Source of the DNA: Acidobacteriota bacterium
GTDB taxonomy: Bacteria; Acidobacteriota; Terriglobia; Terriglobales; Acidobacteriaceae
NCBI GenBank assembly: GCA_021792135.1
Contig: JAJYVF010000025.1
Span: 1 to 64,000 of the forward strand
Length of the DNA: 64,000 nt
Direction of reading: 5' to 3'
The position numbers and the translations under genes are program-made. Shown piece after piece: positions 52,850 to 60,540 of this stretch; the stretch's first letter is position 1; each line of letters starts with the position of its first letter. Below the pieces are notes generated by a model, which made no database searches, had not been told where the DNA came from, and worked only from the letters and a program-made list of their open reading frames with translations.

Positions 52850-55330
52850 TCAATTCGCCGAAGGCTGCCGTGTGAACTGGACCACGATATCCGTGCCCGC
52901 CGGAACCAGCGCTCCTGCCGCCGGAGCCTGCTCGTGCGCGATGCCGGTCCCGACCACCCGCACCCCGAGCCCCGCAGCACTGGCCTGGACTACCACCTGG
53001 CGCAGGGATTTCCCGGCGAACGACGGCACCGCCACGCGCTGGTTGGGAACCGCAACCGCCCCATGGACGGCCCGCACCGGCGCAGGCGGAACCGCAGCCG
53101 CCCCCGAATCCACATTCGTCTTTGCCCCCGATCCGGAACCTGAGGCCGACGAGTCCATCCCCGGCCCACTCAGCGGCGGCTGGGCCGCAGCCACCTCCGC
53201 GAGGGGCGCGTCCTGTGTTCCACTGTCGCTCTGCGGATTCCTCAAGGGATCGTCCGGCGGCAGGTGGTTGACCTCCGCAAAGAGCGACTCCAGATCCTGC
53301 TCCGGCTCCTGCGGAACATCGTCCGGCTCTGGCTTTTCGTTCTTGGCCATCAGATTCTGCGGCTTCAGACCCTGATCGTGCGGCACTCCCAGATACTCGA
53401 GGATCTGCTGCGCCAGTTCGCGGAACAGAGGCGCGCTGGCCACAGTCCCATAGTGGCCCAGGTAGCCGCCCTTGTGCGGCGAGTCCATCACCACCACAAT
53501 CGTCACCGCAGGATCGTTCACCGGCGCGAATCCCGCGAACGATGCGATGTAATTCGTCTTCGAATACCGGTGAGTGCTCGGATCGATCTTCTGAGCCGTC
53601 CCCGTTTTGCCCGCTGCGCTGTAGCCATCAAGCTGGGCCGTCCGGCCGGTGCCGTACAACACCACCCCCTCCATCATCTGCCGCATCTCGGCTGCCGTCA
53701 TCTCGCTGATCACCCGATGCGCGCCCACCGGCAACGGATTGGGCAGGTCCTCCCCCGCATGAAACGCCACCCCTTTCAGCTCCGGGTTCCCGCGCATCAG
53801 ATCTGTGCTCTGCAGCACCACGCGAGCCGGCAGATACACCCCGCCGTTCGCAATCGTCGATACCATCGTGGCCACCTGGATCGGCGTCACCGCCACTTCC
53901 TGCCCCATCGGGATCGACCCGATCGACGTCGGCTGCCAGCGGCTGGGCGGCTTGATCAGTCCCCGGGTCTCGCCCGGCAACTCGATCCCCGTCCTCTGCC
54001 CGAACCCGAAGTCGCGAATGTACCTGTAAAGGTTGTTCTTTCCCATCCGCAGCCCCATCTGGATCGCGCCCACGTCGCTGGACACCTCCAGTGCCTTCGT
54101 CACCGTGATCACATGGTAGTGCTCGCCCGGCGCATCGTGGACGATCCGCCCCGCTACGTTGATGGCACCGCCCAGGCAGTCCACCATGCCGTTCGGGGTC
54201 GCCACACCCTGATCCAGCGCCGCTGAATACGTCACCAGCTTGAACACCGAGCCCGGCTCGTACACATCGCTCACCGCCCGGTCCTTCAGCAGATCCCGAT
54301 TCGTATGCCGAAAATCGTTCGGATTGAAGGTCGGTCGGATCGCCAGCGCCAGGATCTGCCCGGTATGCGGATCCTGCACCACCACCGTCCCGTGTTCCGC
54401 GCCCGTACGTTCCATGTTGGCCTCGAGCGCCTGCTCGGCCATGAACTGGATATTTGCGTCGATGGTAAGCAGCAGGTTCTCGCCCGGCCGCGGATCGCGC
54501 TCCTGGCTGTCCAGCACATGGCGGCGCGCATCGATAGCGGTGAGCATGCGTCCCGGGGTTCCGTGCAGCTCGCGCTCGAACTCCTGCTCCACGCCCGCCA
54601 GCCCATCGTCATCCATGCCGGCGTAGCCCAGTACCTGCGCGGCGAGCTGCTGATCCGGATAGAACCGTTTGAATTCCTTCTGGAAATAGATCCCCTTCAG
54701 CCCCAGCGCCTTCACCCGGGCAATGATCAAGGCAGGCTGCTTGCGGGCGACCCAGGCAAAATTGCGTGAATCCCGCAACCGCGCCAGGATTTGCTTCTCC
54801 GAAGTGAAGCGGTCTTCCGGAAGCCTATGGACAATCGGCGCCAGCTCGGCTGCGATTCGTTCCTTGTCGGCCTCCGATCCGATCTCCGACGGAACCGCAT
54901 AGATCGAATCGGACAGCACCGTCATCGCCAGTTCATGCAGATTGCGGTCGTAGAGGATGCCGCGACGCGGTGCCACCTTGAAGGTCCGCTCCTGCTGCAG
55001 CTCGGCGCGTTTCACCCATTCGCTGTGCCGAATGACCTGCACCCAGACCAGGCGCCCTGTAATCAGCGTCGCCCATCCGGCAAGGATCGCCAGCACCCAA
55101 ACGATCCGCAGCCGCCGCATCGGCGTAATCAGCGGGACGCTGCTGACCCGATATCCTGGCGTTGAGCGCGCCGTGCCGGTTCCCGGCGGGAAATCCCCTC
55201 CACGCCTGTTTCCGGCGTGAAGGGGTGTGGGCATGGAGTCCTCGTCACGCCGGGATGCAGCGCGCCGGGAGCCCTGAGCGAACTCCTCGTCATGGGGTGC
55301 GCTCTCGGAGGAGGATGCAGGACGGCTCAC
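52850..55330 (-). CDS. ftsI: Septal peptidoglycan transpeptidase (class B PBP) with PASTA domain
   Basis: 826 residues, longer than most. It has a low-complexity N-terminal tail of 70 residues, a membrane helix (WVLAILAGWATLITGRLVWV), the dimerisation domain (APRRGILYDRNLHELAMTV), a transpeptidase with SVFK (active Ser361, Lys364), SSD (SxN equivalent) and KTGT at 575-578, then a Pro/Asp/Ser-rich linker and one PASTA domain (about 765-822). It cross-links septal peptidoglycan with FtsW. The GTG at 55330 follows the ftsL stop by 28 bases; an internal ATG at MRRLRIVW would remove the disordered tail. The PASTA domain on FtsI is more usual in Gram-positives but known in acidobacteria. Confidence 0.93.
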   Translation of the reverse strand: MSRPASSSESAPHDEEFAQGSRRAASRRDEDSMPTPLHAGNRRGGDFPPGTGTARSTPGYRVSSVPLITPMRRLRIVWVLAILAGWATLITGRLVWVQVIRHSEWVKRAELQQERTFKVAPRRGILYDRNLHELAMTVLSDSIYAVPSEIGSEADKERIAAELAPIVHRLPEDRFTSEKQILARLRDSRNFAWVARKQPALIIARVKALGLKGIYFQKEFKRFYPDQQLAAQVLGYAGMDDDGLAGVEQEFERELHGTPGRMLTAIDARRHVLDSQERDPRPGENLLLTIDANIQFMAEQALEANMERTGAEHGTVVVQDPHTGQILALAIRPTFNPNDFRHTNRDLLKDRAVSDVYEPGSVFKLVTYSAALDQGVATPNGMVDCLGGAINVAGRIVHDAPGEHYHVITVTKALEVSSDVGAIQMGLRMGKNNLYRYIRDFGFGQRTGIELPGETRGLIKPPSRWQPTSIGSIPMGQEVAVTPIQVATMVSTIANGGVYLPARVVLQSTDLMRGNPELKGVAFHAGEDLPNPLPVGAHRVISEMTAAEMRQMMEGVVLYGTGRTAQLDGYSAAGKTGTAQKIDPSTHRYSKTNYIASFAGFAPVNDPAVTIVVVMDSPHKGGYLGHYGTVASAPLFRELAQQILEYLGVPHDQGLKPQNLMAKNEKPEPDDVPQEPEQDLESLFAEVNHLPPDDPLRNPQSDSGTQDAPLAEVAAAQPPLSGPGMDSSASGSGSGAKTNVDSGAAAVPPAPVRAVHGAVAVPNQRVAVPSFAGKSLRQVVVQASAAGLGVRVVGTGIAHEQAPAAGALVPAGTDIVVQFTRQPSAN

Positions 55331-55358
55331 CGCAAAACGTTCTCCTCCCTGGGGGATT

Positions 55359-55868
55359 TCAGTGAATCGCGGGAACGACGGGGGAAGCCTCGGCCATCAC
55401 CGCGCCGTTGTTGTCCACAGGCGCGCCAGGATGCACAACCTGACCGGGATGCGGCGTCACCAGCCCCAGCTCCCGCGCCATGGTATCGATGCGCGCCGGA
55501 TCCGCCAGCTGCGCCTCGGTCAGCCGCATCTGACGATTCTGCTCCTCCAGCTGCTGGACCTGCTGCTTCTCCGCTTCCATCCGGTAGCCATATTCGATGG
55601 CGCTGAAGTGCTGCCATCCATAGACCAGCGCCAGCGACAGCAGGAAGGCCATGGCATACGCGAAGCTCCGCATCTCGCGGGCACGCGCCGGATCATCGGC
55701 TTTCACCAGACGTGTGTTATCGATGCGCTTCGTGAACAGCGCCTCAGGCGTAGGACCACGCCGGCCGCGCCGCTGCGCCGCCAGCAACCGTGCATTGTGC
55801 TCCGCGACCCATTCTGCGTCGCGGCTGGTCCCCATCATTCCCTGCGCCACCATCGCCTGTGTCGCCAT
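55359..55868 (-). CDS. ftsL: Cell division protein FtsL-like
   Basis: 169 residues: a charged cytoplasmic part, one membrane helix (FAYAMAFLLSLALVYGWQHF, about 68-88), then a coiled-coil stretch (YRMEAEKQQVQQLEEQNRQMRLTEAQL) and the ARELGLVTPHPGQV motif that commonly ends FtsL. FtsL sequences are weakly conserved, so identity rests on topology, coiled coil and position between rsmH and ftsI. It scaffolds the FtsQLB complex that activates FtsWI. Confidence 0.85.
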   Translation of the reverse strand: MATQAMVAQGMMGTSRDAEWVAEHNARLLAAQRRGRRGPTPEALFTKRIDNTRLVKADDPARAREMRSFAYAMAFLLSLALVYGWQHFSAIEYGYRMEAEKQQVQQLEEQNRQMRLTEAQLADPARIDTMARELGLVTPHPGQVVHPGAPVDNNGAVMAEASPVVPAIH

Positions 55869-56079
55869 CTCTCGTTACCCCCGGAGGCCCGAATGCCCTT
55901 CCCTGACTGCTGCCTGATTCCTGTCTCTCGTCCTTCCAACGACCGGGCCAGAGCCGCTGAATTCTGGAAGGAGGGTTTCTTGCGGGTCGTCCTGAACTAC
56001 TTTCGCCATGTGTTGCGGTGGGACGGCCCCGGCCCGATCCTGTTTTTCACTGCTTTTGCTGCTGCCTTTCCGTTCCCTG

Positions 56080-56988
56080 TTACCTGTTCCCTGCTTTTCT
56101 CTCCGCGGCCCGCAGCTTCGCGCTGCGCGCCCGCGGATTGCGATCCGTTTCCTCTGCCTCCGCGATAACTGGCTTCCGCGTCAGCACTTCGTAGATTCCC
56201 TGCCGCGCCCCCTCGCGCAGCGCATCCTTTACGCGCCGGTCTTCGAGCGAGTGGAAGCTGATTGCCACCAGCCTTCCGCCCGGTTTCAGCATCGCCGGCG
56301 CTGCCGCGAGCAGAGCGTCAATCTCGCCCAGCTCGGCATTTACATAAATTCGGAGAGCCTGAAAGGTCCTGGTCGCCGGATGAATCCGCTCCGATTTCAT
56401 TGCCGGGGCCGCGGCCGCAACAACTCGGGCCAACTGCGCCGTCGTCGTCACCGGCCGCGCCCTGACAATGGCTCTGGCGATTCTCCGCGACCTCCTTTCC
56501 TCTCCGAATTCGTAAATCAGATCGGCAAGCTCGTTTTCGCCCATCTGATTTACCACCTGTTCGGCGGTCACCCCTTCCCGCGGATTCATCCGCATGTCCA
56601 GGGGGCCTTCCGCCTGAAAACTAAATCCTCGCTGTGCCTGATCGAACTGCATCGAGCTGACGCCGAAATCGGCCAGCAGCCCGTCGACTCTCAACCCGGC
56701 CAGCAGTTCACCGGCCCGCGAAAACTCCACATCGTGCAGCACCACCTCGGGCATTTCCGGCCCGAGCTCTGCTCGCAGTGCGTCCAGCCGCTGCCGCGCC
56801 AGAGCCATGGCCTGGGAATCCCGATCGAAGCCGATCAGCTTTCCCTCCGGCCCCAGCCGCCGCGCAATCTCGCTGGCGTGCCCCGCATAGCCGAGGGTCG
56901 CGTCCACAATCACCCCCCCGCGGCGCACATTCAGGTATCGGATCGCTGCTTGTAAAAGAACCGGCACATGCCTCACAGCCTCCGTCAT
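56080..56988 (-). CDS. rsmH: 16S rRNA (cytosine1402-N4)-methyltransferase
   Basis: 302 residues. Methylates C1402 of 16S rRNA. It has HVPVLLQAAIRYL, VIVDATLGYAGHASEIARRLG, LIGFDRDSQAMALARQRL, DGLLADFGVSSMQFDQAQRGFSF, GPLDMRMNPREGVTAEQVVN, RSRRIARAIV, RTFQALRIYVNAELGEIDALL and SFHSLEDRRVKD. It is the second gene of the dcw cluster, 24 bases after mraZ. A 211-base gap with no gene separates it from ftsL. Confidence 0.96.
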   Translation of the reverse strand: MTEAVRHVPVLLQAAIRYLNVRRGGVIVDATLGYAGHASEIARRLGPEGKLIGFDRDSQAMALARQRLDALRAELGPEMPEVVLHDVEFSRAGELLAGLRVDGLLADFGVSSMQFDQAQRGFSFQAEGPLDMRMNPREGVTAEQVVNQMGENELADLIYEFGEERRSRRIARAIVRARPVTTTAQLARVVAAAAPAMKSERIHPATRTFQALRIYVNAELGEIDALLAAAPAMLKPGGRLVAISFHSLEDRRVKDALREGARQGIYEVLTRKPVIAEAEETDRNPRARSAKLRAAERKAGNR

Positions 56989-57012
56989 GTGCTCCCCCTG
57001 AGGGGCTCTGCG

Positions 57013-57453
57013 TTACAAGCCAAACCCAGCCAGCGCCTGCTCGTCTTCCGGTGTCAGCGGGTTCTCGTCCATGTTCTTCTTGAACGCTTCGTGGTTCGCC
57101 ACTTCCAGGTAGGTCTGCATCCCGAACACCACCACGTCCCCTGTCACCTTCGCCGACTCCCGCAGAATCTGCGGCAGCAGCACCCGGCCCTGCGCATCCA
57201 TCTCCGCCATCTGGCCGTAATAGTTCAGCCGGTCCAGCAGCTTCTTCTTCGCAGGATTGAAGTTCGGAATCGCCGCCAGCTTCTGCTCGAACTTTTCCCA
57301 CTCCTGCAACGGGTGAATCTCCGCGACCTTGCCATCCTTGCTCGTGATGTAGAACTGGGCCCCGTACTGCTCATCGATCCGGCGCTTGAATTCCGCCGGC
57401 AGCTTGAGCCGCCCCTTTTCGTCCATGCGAGCTGGATGGTTGCCGCGAAACAT
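57013..57453 (-). CDS. mraZ: Transcriptional regulator MraZ
   Basis: 146 residues, two SpoVT/AbrB-like halves: MFRGNHPARMDEKGRLKLPAEFK at the N-terminus and AEMDAQGRVLLPQILRESAKV in the second half, each with the DxxGR core. It forms a ring-shaped oligomer that binds tandem repeats in front of its own operon and represses it in E. coli. The predicted operator and promoter are about 105-160 bases upstream. The ATG at 57453 has GGGAAG just before it. Confidence 0.95.
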   Translation of the reverse strand: MFRGNHPARMDEKGRLKLPAEFKRRIDEQYGAQFYITSKDGKVAEIHPLQEWEKFEQKLAAIPNFNPAKKKLLDRLNYYGQMAEMDAQGRVLLPQILRESAKVTGDVVVFGMQTYLEVANHEAFKKNMDENPLTPEDEQALAGFGL

Positions 57454-57558
57454 CTTCCCAATCCCGTGTCGAAACCGGAACCTCTCTCCAAATTTCGCCG
57501 CCCCGGAACCCTTCGGGTGTTATCTTCGGGTCTGAAGCCGCTGAACCGGAGTTTTGGT

Positions 57559-57588
57559 CCACTTTCAACCACTTTCGACCACCTCATC
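57559..57588 (-). promoter_or_regulatory. MraZ operator: three 10-bp direct repeats
   Basis: On the minus strand the boxes read GAGGTGG, AAAGTGG and AAAGTGG with an exact 10-base period (plus-strand cores at 57579, 57569 and 57559). Two match the AAAGTG(T/G)N3 box described for mollicute MraZ, and the period matches the three-box arrangement of E. coli. It begins immediately after the -10 element of the mraZ promoter, so a bound ring would cover the start of transcription. Confidence 0.8.
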
Positions 57589-57613
57589 GTAACCGAGTAG
57601 ATGCCCGCTGCAA
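57586..57613 (-). promoter_or_regulatory. Sigma-70 type promoter of the dcw cluster
   Basis: -35 element TTGCAG (57613-57608) and -10 element TACGAT (57591-57586), spaced 16 bases, each four of six matches to consensus. Transcription would begin within the MraZ boxes and leave a leader of about 120 bases before mraZ. The remaining upstream 57614-57904 holds no gene. Confidence 0.6.
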
Positions 57614-57904
57614 AGTGGAAAATCTGTGCACTCAAAAGGTTTTTCCCGACCGCTCAGGCACTCCCGCGAAGGCATCAGTCAAAACCTCACGCGTTGGGCC
57701 CCGCAATTCACTGACCACGATATGTAGTGTTTACATCTCAGATTCTGGCTCTCTACAACTTGAGTAGCAGGCCCTTGTCACAACTGAAATCGTGGAGTAG
57801 ACCGGCCTCCGAAGGCGTATCGCGATGCGCATTCACGGAGGCTTTTGCCGGTCGCATCCGGATACCTGCTCTGTGGCCAGACAGTTCCCGGCTACCATGG
57901 TGGG

Positions 57905-58285
57905 GTGACTGCCACCCGCATCGACAAATGGCTCTGGGCTGCGCGTTTCTTCAAAACACGCACACTTGCCGCAAAGGCCTGTGACCTGGGCCGCGTGCAG
58001 GCAAATCACCAGCCGGCCCGTGCTTCCCGCGAGGTGCACACGGGGGATCTGCTCTCGATCACGACCGACGGCGGCATCTACGAGGTGGAAGTCCTCGGCC
58101 TCAGCGAGGTTCGCGGCCCCGCCCCCGTGGCGCAGACCCTGTATCACGAAACCGAGGCCGGCCGTGAAGCGCGCGCAAAGGCCGCCGAGGAGCGCAAGGC
58201 CGGACTGCACTACACGCCTGCGCCCGCGGGCCGGCCCTCCAGGCGCGATCGCCGCCGAATCATCCGCTTCCGCAGCGGGTCCTGA
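57905..58285 (+). CDS. S4-domain RNA-binding protein, Hsp15-like
   Basis: 126 residues. An S4 domain fills the first 60 (TRIDKWLWAARFFKTRTLAAKACDLGRVQ, then REVHTGDLLSI); a basic Arg/Lys-rich tail follows (RPSRRDRRRIIRF). Hsp15 (HslR) rescues stalled 50S subunits by binding free 50S with nascent chain; this protein has the same layout and length. The GTG at 57905 is chosen since the S4 domain starts there; no ATG fits. It is divergent from the dcw cluster. Confidence 0.85.
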   Translation: MTATRIDKWLWAARFFKTRTLAAKACDLGRVQANHQPARASREVHTGDLLSITTDGGIYEVEVLGLSEVRGPAPVAQTLYHETEAGREARAKAAEERKAGLHYTPAPAGRPSRRDRRRIIRFRSGS

Positions 58286-58624
58286 CTCAGGAATGGAGAT
58301 GGTAACGATGCTCGACGAGGCGCTCTCATTGCCGCCGTGCCCGCGGTCACCCGGTAATCGCAGCTGCTCTCGTGCGTGAGGGTCTTGTCTCTGCAGCTCG
58401 TCGGCGCGTCGCCGGATGTATTCGGGGTCGAAGCGCGCGCCGCTCGGCACAATCCATGCCGCAGGCCGCAATGGCAATCGCTGCAGAGGACTATCTCGAT
58501 GGAGCTTTCGTGCACCGCCGCCAGTTCCCGACGATCGTCAGATCGAGATTGAATCGCTCAGGCAGGATTGACGCATTGACGCGAAATCTGGCTCCAGAGC
58601 CATTTTTGTAACAATGTTTGGATC
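58286..58624. other. Intergenic region between convergent S4 and xerC genes
   Basis: 339 bases without a supported gene. Short frames are open on both strands, but they have no ribosome binding site and no recognisable domain. No terminator hairpin was confirmed. Confidence 0.35.
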
Positions 58625-59557
58625 TTATTTTGCTCTGGGATGGGTGCGATCGTAGACGGCAGCGACCTGGCCCACGGTCAGCTGTGTATAGCGCTGCGTC
58701 GTGGAAAGCCTCTGGTGGCCGAGTAGCTCCTGGATCGCCCGCAGGTCGGCTCCCTCTTCCAGCATGTGGGTTCCGAAGGCGTGCCGCAGCGTGTGCGGAT
58801 GCACGTCTGCCGGCAGCCCGTGCGCCAGTGCGATGCGCTTCACGATTCGGCCGACACTGCGTGTGGTCAGCCTTCCGCTGCCGCGCAGATGAACATTGAG
58901 CAACAACGCCGGTGATATTTTGCCCCCCGCGGCCAGCTTTGCCTCGCGCGATGGCAGATATGCGCGCAGCGCCTGGGCCGCCGCATCGCCCAGAGGCACG
59001 TACCGCTCCCTGCGCCCCTTGCCGCGCACCAGGATGGCCTCGTTCGCCCAGTGGATGTCGGCGAGATCGATTCCCACCAGCTCGGCATTGCGAATCCCGC
59101 AACCGTACAGCAGCTCGAAGATGGCCCGGTCCCGCTCCGGCCACGCCGCGCCCTCCTCAGCAGCGCTGTCCACCACTCGGTTCATCTCCTCCATGGTGGG
59201 CACCCGGGGAAGATGCTTCGGCAGCTTCGGCGTTGCCACCAGGGCCGCCGGGCTTTGCTCCACCAGACCGCGCCGGGCAAGCCACCGGAACCATGACCGT
59301 ATCGCCGCCAGCGCCCGCGCCACCGAGGCCTTCGATAAGCCGCGGCCGTAGAGGTCACCAAGATAAGCCCGGATCTGCTGGTGCTCCACTCCGCCAGGCG
59401 CGGGCTCCGGACCAAAGTTCGCGACCAGGAACTCCGCAAAGCCGCGCAGTTCACGGTCGTAGGCGCGGAGGGTGTGCGCGCTCGCGTTGCGCTCGTGCGC
59501 CAGCATGGCCATGAACTCGTCTACCAGACGGACCACCGCCGGGCTGCGTTTGCTCAC
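58625..59557 (-). CDS. xerC: Tyrosine recombinase, XerC type
   Basis: 311 residues: SAM-like N-terminal domain ([32 protein letters not shown]) and catalytic domain with Arg in GCGIRNAEL, Lys in [26 protein letters not shown] and [16 protein letters not shown] (nucleophile Tyr). It resolves chromosome dimers at dif with XerD and FtsK. The GTG start at 59557 overlaps the stop of the upstream recombinase by 4 bases. The open frame beyond is a shadow of that gene. The C/D assignment is by best impression only. Confidence 0.88.
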   Translation of the reverse strand: MSKRSPAVVRLVDEFMAMLAHERNASAHTLRAYDRELRGFAEFLVANFGPEPAPGGVEHQQIRAYLGDLYGRGLSKASVARALAAIRSWFRWLARRGLVEQSPAALVATPKLPKHLPRVPTMEEMNRVVDSAAEEGAAWPERDRAIFELLYGCGIRNAELVGIDLADIHWANEAILVRGKGRRERYVPLGDAAAQALRAYLPSREAKLAAGGKISPALLLNVHLRGSGRLTTRSVGRIVKRIALAHGLPADVHPHTLRHAFGTHMLEEGADLRAIQELLGHQRLSTTQRYTQLTVGQVAAVYDRTHPRAK

Positions 59558-60465
59558 GGCTCGGCTCGCTTTGCACGCGGGTGATGCATGCGATGCACCT
59601 CCCGAAGCCGGCCCAGCGCCAGGTGCGTGTATACCTGAGTGGTCGCGATGTCCGCGTGCCCCAGCAGCGTCTGCACAGTGCGCAGATCGGCCCCGCGCTC
59701 CACCATATGCGTGGCGCAACTGTGCCGCAGCATGTGCGGGCTCGCGCCGCGGTCGGCCTGTTTCACCAGATGCCATACCCATTGCCGGCTGAGAGGCCGG
59801 CCGCGCTCAGAGAGAAAGAGCCTCCCTGTAGCCTCCTTCGCGAGCACGGGACGCCCGTTCCTGATGTACATCTCCAGCGCCGCCACAGCCGCGCGGCCCA
59901 GCGGTACGATCCGTTCCTTGTCGCCCTTCCCACGCACCAGCGCCCGCCCTGCGTCGAGCGAAAGATCCGCGACGTTCAGCCCAACCAGTTCGGAAACCCG
60001 CAGCCCCGCGGCATAGAGCAGTTCCAGAATGGCGCTGTCCCGCAGGGCGAACGCATCGGCCTGCGGATGATTCGCAGACACCCCGGCCCGCTCCAGCATC
60101 GAGTCCACTTCCGTCACCGCCAGCGATTTTGGCAGCACCTTCCAGGTCGCGGGCGATTCCAGATTCAGCGTTGGATCCCGGTGAATGCGCTTGTCCAGCA
60201 GCAGCCAGCGATAGAAGCCCCTCAGGCACGAGAGCTTGCGCGCCGCGCTGCGCGAATCCACGCCATGCTTCGCCAGATGCTCGAGGAAGCCCGCTGCCTG
60301 TGCCTGGGTGGGCTCCTGCAACCTCGCCTGCTGTGCTTCCAGAAACTCGGTGAACTGCAGCAGGTCGCGCCCATAGGCCGCACAGGAGAGCGGCCGCAGC
60401 CCCTTCTCCACGCGCAGGTAAGTCAGGTATTCGCAGATCAGCTCGGTGTTGCTCGTCCCGGCCAC
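59554..60465 (-). CDS. xerD: Tyrosine recombinase, XerD type
   Basis: 303 residues with N-terminal SAM-like domain ([30 protein letters not shown]) and catalytic motifs: Arg in [12 protein letters not shown], Lys in [27 protein letters not shown], and [16 protein letters not shown] (Tyr nucleophile). It is the partner of the overlapping downstream xerC. Side-by-side coupled xerD-xerC genes are uncommon; in most genomes the two are apart. Lengths are normal and all catalytic residues are present in both. Confidence 0.88.
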   Translation of the reverse strand: MAGTSNTELICEYLTYLRVEKGLRPLSCAAYGRDLLQFTEFLEAQQARLQEPTQAQAAGFLEHLAKHGVDSRSAARKLSCLRGFYRWLLLDKRIHRDPTLNLESPATWKVLPKSLAVTEVDSMLERAGVSANHPQADAFALRDSAILELLYAAGLRVSELVGLNVADLSLDAGRALVRGKGDKERIVPLGRAAVAALEMYIRNGRPVLAKEATGRLFLSERGRPLSRQWVWHLVKQADRGASPHMLRHSCATHMVERGADLRTVQTLLGHADIATTQVYTHLALGRLREVHRMHHPRAKRAEP

Positions 60466-60540
60466 CCCTCGATTATCGAAGAACGCGTTGCCGCGGATGA
60501 GTACCCAGGAAGGTTCGCCCGCACCCTACCGGGACTCACA

